DNA of 64,000 bases from Planctomycetota bacterium (lineage in GTDB: Bacteria > Planctomycetota > Phycisphaerae > SM23-33): positions 57,095 through 121,094 of the forward strand of contig JAKJER010000020.1 of assembly GCA_022705325.1 (NCBI GenBank), read 5' to 3'. The notes under the pieces are model-generated. The model worked only from the letters and a program-made list of their open reading frames with translations. It ran no database searches and was not told the DNA's origin. This document shows positions 17,773-25,671 of the stretch, piece after piece (position 1 is the first letter of the stretch; every line of letters starts with the position of its first letter). Made by a program: the position numbers and the translations under genes.

Positions 17773-18249
17773 CACGTCGCGGTTCTCCTGCTCGTGGTCG
17801 GCGTGCTCCGCCTGGGTGCGGGCCTGGTCCTGGCGGCGGTGGTTGATGCCCAGCTTGGCGGCGTAGAGACGGTAGACGTCGCCGCAGTCCAGGCCCAGGA
17901 GCTGGCAGATCGAGATCCAGAAGAAGAGCATGTCGATCGCCTCGACGCGGGCGTTCTGGACGTCCTGGAGCTGGTGCTGGCGGCCTTCCTTGGCCTCGCG
18001 GTACCAGTGCTTCCAGGACAGGCACTCCTGGAGCTCGTGGCACTCCGCCGACAGGGCGTCCAGGTAGTTCTTCAGTGCCCGCCCGACCGCCAGGCGGACC
18101 TCGCCGGCCTGGTCGAGCGAGCCCGCCGACTCCGCCTCGCGCAGCGCCCGACCCAGGGCGGCGGTGTCAAGCCCCGCCTTCTTGTTCAGCTCCGCCTGCA
18201 GCGGCCAAAGGGCCTCCAGGCCGTCGGGGCCTGCGTCTGATTGGTCCAT
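17767..18249 (-). CDS. Dimeric all-alpha dUTPase family protein
   Basis: Small cytosolic all-alpha NTP pyrophosphohydrolase, 160 residues. It shows the dimeric dUTPase (PF08761) pattern: AECHELQECLSWKHWYRE (an ExxE motif with the WKxW block) then ARVEAIDMLFFWISICQLLGLD (the second metal-binding E and D) and the end block LYAAKLGINHRRQDQ. It would hydrolyse dUTP (or a related pyrimidine triphosphate) to the monophosphate, keeping uracil out of DNA. Start: ATG 18249 (MDQSD); upstream frame extension is non-homologous. The last codons run into a 7-bp repeat array, giving the tail ENRDVV. Confidence 0.85.
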   Translation of the reverse strand: MDQSDAGPDGLEALWPLQAELNKKAGLDTAALGRALREAESAGSLDQAGEVRLAVGRALKNYLDALSAECHELQECLSWKHWYREAKEGRQHQLQDVQNARVEAIDMLFFWISICQLLGLDCGDVYRLYAAKLGINHRRQDQARTQAEHADHEQENRDVV

Positions 18250-18383
18250 GCGTCGGCTCCTTCCTGATCGCGCCCGCGGCGCGAGGGCGCATTCTACGGC
18301 CCCGGCGGCGCGGGGGCAAGAACGCTCCGTCCCGGAGAGTCCGGGTCGTATGGGTTGCGAACAACCCGTTCGGCCTCCCGTGC

Positions 18384-18437
18384 GACCTGTGAGACCTATG
18401 CGACCCATAGGACCAACAGGAGATGCAAGACGCGCAG
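18384..18437. repeat. Nonanucleotide (9-bp-phased) array
   Basis: Six units in exact 9-bp phase. The first four start GACC (18384, 18393, 18402, 18411) and the last two GA (18420, 18429); consensus GACCYNNRN. It is followed at 18437-18482 by a 45-bp stretch made almost only of A and T, very unusual in this GC-rich window. It lies between the divergent dUTPase and asparagine synthetase genes. Confidence 0.75.
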
Positions 18438-18508
18438 CTAAAGCATATACACATATACATATATATTATAGTTAATATGACATCCCCTCTCTTCCCGCCG
18501 CTTTTGCC

Positions 18509-18538
18509 TTGTCGGCCCCTTGGCCCCCGCGGTAGAAT
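18509..18538 (+). promoter_or_regulatory. Sigma70-type promoter, start codon 8 nt after the -10
   Basis: TTGTCG (18509-18514), an 18-bp spacer and TAGAAT (18533-18538); the asnB ATG is at 18547. Expected transcription start is next to the start codon, and there is no Shine-Dalgarno sequence, suggesting a leaderless mRNA. Confidence 0.5.
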
Positions 18539-18546
18539 CGCCGCCC

Positions 18547-20451
18547 ATGTGCGGCTTTGCCGGAGAATTCGTCTTCGCACCCGGCCGGGCGGACCTGGAG
18601 CTGGCCCGGCGGATGGCCGGCCCGCTCGCCTGCCGCGGGCCCGACCAGGAAGGCAGCTTCCTCTCGGCCGACGGACGCTGCGCGATCGGGTTCCGGCGCC
18701 TGGCTGTGCTCGACCCGCCCTGCGCCCTCCAGCCCATGACCTCGGCCGACGGGACCTGGACGATCGCCTTCAACGGCGAGGCCTACAACTACAAGTCCCT
18801 CCGCGCCCGCCTGGCCGAGCGGGGCGCAAGCCTGCGGACCACGGGCGACACCGAAGCCGTCGTCGAGCTGGCCAGCCGGCTGGGCGAGCGGGCGGTCGAG
18901 GAACTCGAGGGGATGTTCGCCCTGGCCCTCTACCGCGGCGACCCGCCCGGCCTGGTCCTGGCCCGCGACCGCCTGGGCCAGAAACCCCTCTTCTACGCCC
19001 CTCTGCCCGACCGGATCGTCTTCGCCAGCCAGATCCGCAGCCTCCTGCTGCACCCCCAGGTGGGGCGGACGTGCAGCCTTGAGTCGTTAACATATTATTT
19101 GACAATAGGTTACACTCCATCGCCCCTGTGCATCTACCCCGCGGTCCGGAAGCTCCCCCCCGGATGTCGGCTGACCGCGCGGGCCGACGGACAACTGAAC
19201 GTCGAGCCCTGGTGGAGCCTGTCCGCGCCGGCGGAGGCCGACAGCGCCGACGACCCGCAGACCGACCGCCAGCGCCTGGACCAGGTCAGGGACCAGCTCG
19301 ATCGGGCGGTGGGCGACGAGCTGGCCAGCGACGTGCCGCTGGGGATCCTCCTGAGCGGCGGGCTGGATTCGACCATCTTGACCGCCCTGGCCGTGCGCAG
19401 GGCCGGGCGGGCCGGGGGGATCCGGACCTTCACCGCGGGCTTCGCGGACTCGCTCTACGACGAACGCCCCGCCGCCAGGCGGACCGCGGCGGTGCTTGGC
19501 AGCGACCACACCGAACTGACCGTCGAGCCCTTGACCGCCAAGACCGTGGATGAGCTGGTGGGGTTGTTCGACGAGCCTCTGGCCGACGCGTCCGCCGCCG
19601 CGAGCTGGCTCATCTGCCGCCAGGCCCGCCAATACGTCACGGTCGCTCTGGGCGGCGAGGGCGGCGACGAGGTCTTCGCCGGCTACGACCGCTACCGGGC
19701 CATGGCCCTGTCGCTGGAGATGGGCCCTGCCAGATACGCCGCGGTCAAGCTGGCCGCCTGGTTGGCCCGCCCGTGGGCGGGGCGCGACCTTCGCGGCCGG
19801 GCGGACCGGCTGGTCCGTTTCGCCGAAGGCTTGGGCCTGGTCCCAGCCGAGCAGTACCTTCATTATCGCCGGCTGTTCGACGCCGCAGACCTGGGACGGC
19901 TCTTGCAGCCGGAACTGGCCAGCCGCCTTGACCTGTCCGCCCCGGGCCGGTGGTTCTGCGACCTGTACGAACAGCCGGACGTCGACGACGAGGTCCTCCG
20001 CTGCCAGCTCTGCGACCTGGCGACGTATCTCGGCGACGATCTGCTGGTCAAGAGCGACACGACCTCCATGGCAGCGTCGCTGGAGCTGCGGGCCCCGATG
20101 CTCGATGAACGGGTGGTGGAGTTGGGACTCTCGCTGCCCAGGCGGCTGAAGCTGGCTGGCCGCAAGGGCAAGCAGGCCCTTCGGCTGGCCTTCGGCGACC
20201 TCCTGCCAGCCCACGTGCAGGCCGGGCCCAAGCGCGGCTTCGGCCTGCCCCTGGCTGCCTGGCTGCGAGGGCCCCTGCGGGAGATCCTCCTGGAGAGCGT
20301 TCTGGACCCCGCCATGACCAGGATCTTCGACCCAGCCGCGCTGGCCGGTCTGATCAACGATCACCTCAGCGGGCGATACGACCACGCACAGCGGCTATGG
20401 GCGCTGCTGGTCCTGGGACGCTGGATGGTCGGCCACCGGGTCTTCGAGTAG
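18547..20451 (+). CDS. asnB: Asparagine synthase (glutamine-hydrolysing)
   Basis: Cytosolic amidotransferase of 634 residues that makes asparagine from aspartate, ATP and glutamine, or an AsnB-like enzyme amidating a carboxylate on another molecule. The N-terminal glutaminase starts MCGFAGEF with nucleophile C2, then RGPDQEGS, and FNGEAYN; the synthetase domain has the PP-loop SGGLDST (270-276) and the FxAGYDRY-type block GGEGGDEVFAGYDRY. Length and order match the AsnB family used both for asparagine and in exopolysaccharide loci. A short AT-rich stretch of rare codons lies at 19084-19120. Start: ATG 18547, fixed by the required Cys2. Confidence 0.93.
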   Translation: MCGFAGEFVFAPGRADLELARRMAGPLACRGPDQEGSFLSADGRCAIGFRRLAVLDPPCALQPMTSADGTWTIAFNGEAYNYKSLRARLAERGASLRTTGDTEAVVELASRLGERAVEELEGMFALALYRGDPPGLVLARDRLGQKPLFYAPLPDRIVFASQIRSLLLHPQVGRTCSLESLTYYLTIGYTPSPLCIYPAVRKLPPGCRLTARADGQLNVEPWWSLSAPAEADSADDPQTDRQRLDQVRDQLDRAVGDELASDVPLGILLSGGLDSTILTALAVRRAGRAGGIRTFTAGFADSLYDERPAARRTAAVLGSDHTELTVEPLTAKTVDELVGLFDEPLADASAAASWLICRQARQYVTVALGGEGGDEVFAGYDRYRAMALSLEMGPARYAAVKLAAWLARPWAGRDLRGRADRLVRFAEGLGLVPAEQYLHYRRLFDAADLGRLLQPELASRLDLSAPGRWFCDLYEQPDVDDEVLRCQLCDLATYLGDDLLVKSDTTSMAASLELRAPMLDERVVELGLSLPRRLKLAGRKGKQALRLAFGDLLPAHVQAGPKRGFGLPLAAWLRGPLREILLESVLDPAMTRIFDPAALAGLINDHLSGRYDHAQRLWALLVLGRWMVGHRVFE

Positions 20452-20454
20452 GCC

Positions 20455-20470
20455 TGTTCCACGTGGAACA
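20455..20470. promoter_or_regulatory. parS-like site 1
   Basis: Perfect 16-bp palindrome TGTTCCACGTGGAACA, matching the ParB-binding parS consensus (TGTTNCACGTGNAACA). It lies 4 bp after the asnB stop codon and upstream of parB. Confidence 0.88.
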
Positions 20471-20558
20471 TCCTGCGGCGGGGGCCTAGACCCGTCGCGG
20501 CCGGAGGTGTTTGGCCGGTCTGGCTGAGTGGCCGCGAGCCCCTCTGGCATGGTCCTGA

Positions 20559-20574
20559 TGTTCCACGTGGAACA
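20559..20574. promoter_or_regulatory. parS-like site 2
   Basis: A second, identical 16-bp parS palindrome, 104 bp from the first and 174 bp upstream of the parB start codon. Paired sites next to parB fit nucleation and spreading of ParB, and possible autoregulation. Confidence 0.88.
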
Positions 20575-20638
20575 CAGGTGCCAGGCGGCGCGGCGGCCGG
20601 AATCAGGCTTTGTGTGATGCTGTTTTTGGGTTTTTCCG

Positions 20639-20668
20639 TTGCATCGTCGCCGGCGGCTGGGGTATTCT
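20639..20668 (+). promoter_or_regulatory. Weak candidate promoter for parB
   Basis: TTGCAT (20639-20644), an 18-bp spacer and TATTCT (20663-20668), 80 bp upstream of the parB ATG and downstream of both parS sites. Only moderate matches. Confidence 0.3.
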
Positions 20669-20747
20669 GCCGAAGGCGGGAAGAGTCGTGCGAAGCGTTT
20701 CCCCGCCGCCGTCCTGGATGCCGGCTGCCCAAGGGAAGGAGACCTGG

Positions 20748-21776
20748 ATGTCCAAACAGATGCCTCGTCTTGGCCGGGGGCTTTCGAGCCTGATCAGTCG
20801 CAGCGTCGAGCCGGATGCCGTGGAGGAGCCTGTCGCTGCCCAGTCCTATATGCCAGCGGATGGGCCGTCGGCTGTCGCTGACCAGGCCAAGCCGCCCGTA
20901 GCGGGGACCATCCCCGTCCCGGCCGCAGCCGCCAGTCAGACCCAGCCGGGCAACATCGCGGCCGGTGCGGTGGAGATCCCGATCTCCCTGATCACTCCAA
21001 ACCCCTACCAGCCCAGGCGGGAGTTCGACATCGAGCAACTCAACGAGTTGGCGGCCTCCATCGCGCAGCAGGGGGTCCTCCAGCCGTTGATCGTAGCCTC
21101 CGCCAGCGAGCCCAACGTCGGCAAGTCCTTTGTCCTGATCGCCGGGGAGAGGCGGCTGAGGGCGGCCAGGCTGGCCGGGCTGGCTAGCGTCCCCTGCGTC
21201 GTCCGGGAGGCCGGACCCAGGCAGATGCTGGAGTGGGCCCTGGTGGAGAACATCCAGAGGTCCGACCTCAACCCCGTGGAACGGGCCAGTGCCTACCGAG
21301 ATTTCATGGACCGCTTCCACCTGACTCAGGCGGAGGCAGCCGAGCGGCTGGGTCAGCCGCGGGCCACAGTGGCTAACTACTTGCGGATTCTAGACCTATG
21401 CGACGAAGTCCAGCGAATGCTGGTGATCGGGCACTTGAGCTTCGGCCATGCCAAGGTCCTGGCCTCGCTGGCCAGCCAAGTCGACCGCCAGCAGACCCTG
21501 GCCCGAAAGGCCATCGCCGAATCGCTCTCGGTCCGCCAGTTGGAGAACCTCATCGCGGCTATGGGTCTGCCCCGCCAGGCCCGCAAGGCCAGGGCGGGAT
21601 CAGCCAAGCCGCCCTACCTGCTGGACCTCGAAGAGCAACTGACCCGCACGGTCGGGACCAAGGTGGCCATCTCCCCCGGCAAAGGCAAGCACAACGGCAA
21701 GATCGCCATCGAGTACTACAGCCTGGACGACTTCGACCGGATCACCGCCCTTCTGGGCCTGAAGGTGGAGAGCTGA
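20748..21776 (+). CDS. parB: Chromosome-partitioning protein ParB
   Basis: CTP-dependent DNA clamp of 342 residues that loads at parS and organises chromosome origins. N-terminal peptide GRGLSSLI (ParA-stimulating region), then an Ala/Pro-rich linker to about 80, ITPNPYQPRREFD, the GERRLRAARLAG CTP-binding box, ENIQRSDLNPVERA, the HTH (LTQAEAAERLGQPRATVANYLRIL) and a C-terminal dimerisation domain (FDRITALLGLKV). Start: ATG 20748 after a strong AAGGGAAGGAG; the frame is open upstream but not homologous. Two parS sites lie just upstream. No parA is in the window, unlike the common parAB operon. Confidence 0.95.
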   Translation: MSKQMPRLGRGLSSLISRSVEPDAVEEPVAAQSYMPADGPSAVADQAKPPVAGTIPVPAAAASQTQPGNIAAGAVEIPISLITPNPYQPRREFDIEQLNELAASIAQQGVLQPLIVASASEPNVGKSFVLIAGERRLRAARLAGLASVPCVVREAGPRQMLEWALVENIQRSDLNPVERASAYRDFMDRFHLTQAEAAERLGQPRATVANYLRILDLCDEVQRMLVIGHLSFGHAKVLASLASQVDRQQTLARKAIAESLSVRQLENLIAAMGLPRQARKARAGSAKPPYLLDLEEQLTRTVGTKVAISPGKGKHNGKIAIEYYSLDDFDRITALLGLKVES

Positions 21777-21839
21777 AGGGTGCAGGGAGCAGGGGGCCAA
21801 GGACGGAGGATGGAGACGGCGAGGCAGGATCGGAGGAAG
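21777..21839. repeat. G-rich heptanucleotide array directly after parB
   Basis: It starts on the base after the parB TGA. Nine units in 7-bp phase; the first three are AGGGTGC, AGGGAGC and AGGGGGC, later units drift through GGAGGAT and AGGATCG. The rest of the gap to 21915 shows nothing identifiable. Confidence 0.75.
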
Positions 21840-21915
21840 GGCGCGGATTAGGTCGGGCAGCCAGGGCGTCCACGAGGCGATCGGGCAGCGAGTCGATCAT
21901 CAACCTATCGGAACT

Positions 21916-22986
21916 ATGACCAGGACTCAGACATTGCCGGCGGCCGTGATTGGCCTTGGCGCCTTCGGCCGACAGATCCTGACGGCCTTGCGGGACAGTC
22001 CTCTGGTCCGTCTGGTCGCCTTGGCGGACCGCGACCGGGTGCTGGCCGAGCGGGCTGGACGCGAGGTGGGCCTGCCGGCCTACAGCGACATCCGCCAGCT
22101 CCTGAGCCAGACCCGCCCGGCGGCGGTGTATCTGGCCGTGCCGCCCAGGGAGGCGGGCGAGGTCATCTTCGCCTGCGCCGATCGGGGCATCCACGTCTGG
22201 AAGGAACCGCCCCTGGCTCGCAACCTGGAGGAAGCGGTAGCCTTCGTGCGGCGGATGGAGAAGGCCCGGCTGAAGTTCGCCGTCGGCACCCAGGGGCGGA
22301 TGGGTCCGGGATACCGCAGGGCCTGGCAGCTCCGCCAGAAGCTGGCCCCGATCTTCCTGGGTCGTTCGCACTACCTGTTCAACTGGGGTCCGGACCTCGG
22401 CTGGCGGGCGGACAAAGTCTCTGCCGGCGGGGGGGTCCTGATGGACGCCGGCTATCACGTGATCGACCTGCTGGTCTGGATGCTGGGGTTGTGCGAGGAG
22501 GTTTACGGCTTGGCGCCGGCCGGCGCTGGCGCGGGGGCCCGCACGAGCGGCGTGGACACCGAGGACACCGCCTCGGCCATCCTCCGCTACGGCGGTTCGT
22601 GCATGGCCTCGGTGGTCACTACCCGTTGCAGCGGTCCGGTCAGTCAGGAGTTGAGCCTGCACGGGCGGGGGGGCAGCCTGGTCGCCCGGAGCGAGAGCTG
22701 CATCCTCCGCGACGTCGACGGGAATGTCCTGGACCGCCTCAGCCAGCCCGCCAGCCCGCTGGACCTCTTCCGACTCCAGAGCGAGGGCTTCGCGCGGGCC
22801 ATCCTGGAGGACCAGCGAATCTACGAGTGCTCAGCCAGGGAGAACCTGCTCAACCAGGCCGTCATCGAAGCGATCTACCTCTCGGACAAGACCGGCCAGG
22901 GCGAGAGCCCAGCGCGGCTGCTCAAAACCCACCGCCTGACCAGCGAACAATGCCTGCGCTACCAACCGAGGGAGATTGACCATTGA
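21916..22986 (+). CDS. Gfo/Idh/MocA-family oxidoreductase
   Basis: Cytosolic NAD(P)-dependent sugar or polyol dehydrogenase-like protein, 356 residues. Rossmann N-terminus AVIGLGAFGRQIL; the usual E-K-P loop is replaced by KEPPLA (lysine before the glutamate); the C-terminal domain shows GGGVLMDAGYHVIDLLVWMLG with the family's catalytic-position aspartate and histidine. Substrate unknown; planctomycetes carry many paralogues for unusual sugars. The final residues REIDH and the TGA stop are encoded by a 7-bp-phased repeat array. Start: ATG 21916 with a weak upstream GGA; it converges with surE. Confidence 0.88.
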   Translation: MTRTQTLPAAVIGLGAFGRQILTALRDSPLVRLVALADRDRVLAERAGREVGLPAYSDIRQLLSQTRPAAVYLAVPPREAGEVIFACADRGIHVWKEPPLARNLEEAVAFVRRMEKARLKFAVGTQGRMGPGYRRAWQLRQKLAPIFLGRSHYLFNWGPDLGWRADKVSAGGGVLMDAGYHVIDLLVWMLGLCEEVYGLAPAGAGAGARTSGVDTEDTASAILRYGGSCMASVVTTRCSGPVSQELSLHGRGGSLVARSESCILRDVDGNVLDRLSQPASPLDLFRLQSEGFARAILEDQRIYECSARENLLNQAVIEAIYLSDKTGQGESPARLLKTHRLTSEQCLRYQPREIDH

Positions 22987-23105
22987 CAATTGCCAACTTG
23001 ACATTGAATACCATTTAGTATGTTAATTTGACACATAACTCAATTGAATAATTAGTTTTCATTTTCCGCACTCAATGGTCAATAGTCAGTGTTCAATCTC
23101 TCAAG
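22973..23105. repeat. AT-rich heptanucleotide arrays in inverted orientation between convergent genes
   Basis: About 19 units of 7 bp fill the whole gap and both stop codons. On the left the words CCATTGA and ACATTGA recur; on the right GTCAATA and GTCAGTG, the same words on the other strand. The 21-bp left arm 22972-22992 and the reverse complement of 23080-23100 agree at 18 of 21 positions, so the transcript can fold into a long hairpin, which may act as a bidirectional terminator. The middle is AT-rich and degenerate. Confidence 0.82.
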
Positions 23106-23846
23106 TTGTTGGGCCTGGTCATAGCGCGTCATATCGATGTGGAGGGGCGTGATCGTGATATACCCCTCAGCCAGGGTGGCCACATCGGTGTCCGCCTGGT
23201 CGGCTGGGAGGAAGGCGTAGTCGTCGCCCAGGCGGTAGGCCTCGGTGCCATCCTCGCTGAGGTGGGGCAGGTAGACGTCGTCGAGTCCGGCGGTGGACTG
23301 GCGGACGACGCGGATGCCGCGGGCGCGTCCGTCGCCCAGGGGCGGGATGTTGACGTTGATCAGTTCGCCCGGCGCGAGGGGGATGTTCAGCAGGAGGTCG
23401 AGGACCTCCCGGCAGTGGGCGGCGATGGGGGCGAAGTCGAGTTGTTCTCCCATTGACGCCGAGAACGCCACTGCCGGCAGGCCGCACATCGCCGCCTCCG
23501 CGGCGGCCGCCACCGTGCCGGAATAGAAGACGTTGATCCCCACGTTCGAGCCGGCGTTGATGCCCGCCAGGACCAGATCCACCGGCTTGCTCACCAGCTT
23601 TCGCAGGGCCAGCCGGACGCAGTCGGCCGGCCGCCCGTCCACGCTCATCCCGGTCAGCGGCGGGGGGCCTTCGATGCGGACCCGCCGGACGCTGAGGGGG
23701 CGTCGCAGCGTGATCGCGTGCCCGGCTGCGGACTGGGGCGAGTCGGGCGCGACCACGTGGACGGTGCCCAGGTCGCGCACGGCCGCGTGCAGGGCCGCCA
23801 GCCCGGGAGCCAGGATGCCGTCGTCGTTGGACAGGAGGATACGCAT
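23079..23846 (-). CDS. surE: 5'/3'-nucleotidase SurE
   Basis: Cytosolic metal-dependent nucleotidase of 255 residues that dephosphorylates nucleoside monophosphates (and polyphosphate in some species), often linked to stress survival. N-terminal ILLSNDDGILAPG with the metal-binding DD, VHVVAPDSPQSAAGHAITL, SVDGRPADCVRLAL, VLAGINAGSNVGINVFYSGTVAAAAEA and VNIPPL are all SurE signatures. The C-terminal residues (QLERLNTDY) and TGA lie in a 7-bp repeat array. It starts 2 bp after the stop codon of the beta-lactamase-fold gene, so the two form an operon. Confidence 0.96.
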   Translation of the reverse strand: MRILLSNDDGILAPGLAALHAAVRDLGTVHVVAPDSPQSAAGHAITLRRPLSVRRVRIEGPPPLTGMSVDGRPADCVRLALRKLVSKPVDLVLAGINAGSNVGINVFYSGTVAAAAEAAMCGLPAVAFSASMGEQLDFAPIAAHCREVLDLLLNIPLAPGELINVNIPPLGDGRARGIRVVRQSTAGLDDVYLPHLSEDGTEAYRLGDDYAFLPADQADTDVATLAEGYITITPLHIDMTRYDQAQQLERLNTDY

Positions 23847-23848
23847 GG

Positions 23849-25189
23849 TTACTCCTTGTCTGGCGGCTGGGGGGTGTGTTCGGGGCGGTCGAGGGCGCTG
23901 GCCGAGCGGTCGGCGGCGCCGTGGACCAGGTGATCCAGGCGGCCGGACAGCCAGCGCCCGTCGGCGTCGAAATCGCTGTTGAACAGGGCTGCCCAGACCC
24001 AGCCGTCGTGGCGGCGGACCAGCAGCGTGCTGGTCCCGCTCAGGCCGCCGTTGTGCCAGGTGTTGATCTTGTTGCGGCCCACATGGCGGACCAACCAGCC
24101 GCAGGCGTAGTAGACCTTTGGCGCGTCCGGTCCGGAGGCGGCCTGGGAGGTCGGCGGCTTCAGGAGAGGCGGGGCGAACAGCGTCTCCAGGGCCCCGCTC
24201 GAGAGCAGGCACTTTCCACCCGCGCAGCTGGGGCGGTCCAGGGCCATCGCGAAGCGGACCAGGTCGCCGGCTGAGGCCAGCCACCCGCCGTGCGAGTCCA
24301 TCGCCTCCAGGCAGAACGTGCCGTATGGGCCCGGGACCGTCCGGCCGGGCGGGCCGAAGACGCTCTCGCCCGTGCTGCGCCTGATGCTGTAGTAGCGGAC
24401 CTCCCCGGCGGCGCGGTCTTCCGCCAGTGAGCGTCCCAGCCGCATGGACCGCCCTCCGCAGGGCTCCAGCACCGCCTGGCGGACGTGAGCGGCATAGCTC
24501 CGCCCGGTGACTTTCTCGATGACCCTGCCCAGCAGGCAGTAGCCGAAGTTGGAGTAGGCGCTGCGACTGCCCGGGTCGAAATCCAGCTTCTGGCGGGTCA
24601 TGTAGGCGATGATCTGGGCGGCTGTGGCGGGGGAGGCGGCGCCGGCGGCCTGGGCGATCGGGCGGGAGAGAAACATCGGGTCGCCCCCGCGGCGATCGAA
24701 CCCGCCGCTGTGCTGGAGCAGGTGACGGACGGTGATCTGACGCCAGCGGCCGTCGCAGGCGCTGTCCAGGGGCAGCTTGAGCAGGTCGGCGACGCGGTCG
24801 TCGAGACCCAGCCGGCCGGCCTGGACGAGTTGGAGCACGGCCACCGCGGTGATGGGCTTGGAGAGGCTGGCAATGCGGAAGAGCGAATCGGCCTGGACAG
24901 CCTGGCGGGCCTGGACGTCAGCCCAGCCAAAGCCGCGGGCGTAGAGCAGCCTGCCGTTTCGTCCGACAGCCAGCGCCGCCCCGGGGGCCTTGGTGGCGGC
25001 CAGGAAGTCGAGCATGAGCCGGTCGAAGCTCTCCATTCCGGCGACGGCTGATCCGGTGACGGGGATGGCTGGGGCGGAAGCGGGGGGGCCGGGCGCCGAG
25101 GCGGCGCGGGACGCCACGACAAGGCAGACCGCCAGGGCGAGCACGGGGCGGATGGTCAATCGTCGGTTTTCGATTGTCGATGGGTCCAT
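23849..25189 (-). CDS. Secreted serine beta-lactamase/transpeptidase-fold protein
   Basis: Exported protein of 446 residues in the class C beta-lactamase/DD-peptidase/esterase family. S108-L-S-K111 is the SxxK motif, YSN (in SRSAYSNFGYCLLG) the YxN motif and HNG (NTWHNGGLSG) the KTG-like third motif. The hydrophobic segment VLALAVCLVV acts as a signal peptide. True beta-lactamase activity is not implied; peptidoglycan or ester hydrolysis is as likely. The first dozen residues (MDPSTIENRRLTI) are encoded by a 7-bp-phased array, so the true start may have been created or moved by the repeat. Confidence 0.85.
   Translation of the reverse strand: MDPSTIENRRLTIRPVLALAVCLVVASRAASAPGPPASAPAIPVTGSAVAGMESFDRLMLDFLAATKAPGAALAVGRNGRLLYARGFGWADVQARQAVQADSLFRIASLSKPITAVAVLQLVQAGRLGLDDRVADLLKLPLDSACDGRWRQITVRHLLQHSGGFDRRGGDPMFLSRPIAQAAGAASPATAAQIIAYMTRQKLDFDPGSRSAYSNFGYCLLGRVIEKVTGRSYAAHVRQAVLEPCGGRSMRLGRSLAEDRAAGEVRYYSIRRSTGESVFGPPGRTVPGPYGTFCLEAMDSHGGWLASAGDLVRFAMALDRPSCAGGKCLLSSGALETLFAPPLLKPPTSQAASGPDAPKVYYACGWLVRHVGRNKINTWHNGGLSGTSTLLVRRHDGWVWAALFNSDFDADGRWLSGRLDHLVHGAADRSASALDRPEHTPQPPDKE
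25152..25186. repeat. Heptanucleotide array inside a gene 5' end
   Basis: Five units in 7-bp phase. ATCGTCG (25159) and ATTGTCG (25173) recur; the array encodes residues 2-13 of the beta-lactamase-fold protein. Confidence 0.6.
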
Positions 25190-25217
25190 GACGCAAGGCG
25201 GCCTTCACGCCTGATGG

Positions 25218-25266
25218 GCATTGGACAATCGGCAATCGGCAATCGCAAATTGAAAATCAGAATTGC
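25218..25266. repeat. Heptanucleotide array containing the SxtJ-like stop codon
   Basis: Seven units in 7-bp phase. GCAATCG is exactly repeated at 25232 and 25239 and ACAATCG precedes it. The TGA stop of the SxtJ-like gene (25257-25259, minus strand) is inside the array. Confidence 0.82.
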
Positions 25267-25670
25267 CGTTCGTACAGGTGCCCTTCGGCCGGCGTGGGCG
25301 GGGCGTCGACCCAGTAGGTGTCCTCTCGCCGGCGGCGGGAGAGCTTGTCGCGCCCCAGCAGGCGCATGACCAGGCCCATGGGGGTGATCATGCCATAGAA
25401 GAAGACGGCTAGCAGGATGCGGCTGACGATGTTGCCCAGGACCAGGGCGACGGCCATCCAGGCCCAGTAGAGCGGCAGGGCGACCCGCGTGGCGCTCAGG
25501 CCGACCAGTCCGATCACGTGCCCGACGATCAGGACGACCGTGCCGGCTGTCCACAGGTGCCAGCGGTACCACAACAGAAGGGCCATCACGGCGAAGCCCG
25601 CGATCATGCTGATCCCGAAGATCCGCAGGTCCTTCTTGGACGGATTCCAGTTGATTTGGACTAGAGACAT
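25257..25670 (-). CDS. SxtJ-family small membrane protein
   Basis: Inner-membrane protein of 137 residues with three or four hydrophobic segments between about 15 and 110 and a charged tail. The pattern, with WNPSKKDLRIFG at the start and FFYGMITPMGLVMRLLGRDKL near the end, matches the SxtJ membrane family described beside SxtI carbamoyltransferases. It is downstream of a DUF5989 microprotein and a carbamoyltransferase, the same trio as sxtI-sxtK-sxtJ. Its role is unknown; it may anchor or present the carbamoyltransferase. No Shine-Dalgarno precedes the ATG, because a 7-bp repeat array fills the whole upstream gap. Confidence 0.8.
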   Translation of the reverse strand: MSLVQINWNPSKKDLRIFGISMIAGFAVMALLLWYRWHLWTAGTVVLIVGHVIGLVGLSATRVALPLYWAWMAVALVLGNIVSRILLAVFFYGMITPMGLVMRLLGRDKLSRRRREDTYWVDAPPTPAEGHLYERQF

Positions 25671-25671
25671 T

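Noticed and set aside
20452..20747. Chromosome replication origin
   Set aside because: parS sites are present but I saw no DnaA boxes, dnaA, dnaN or AT-rich unwinding element; parS only suggests proximity.
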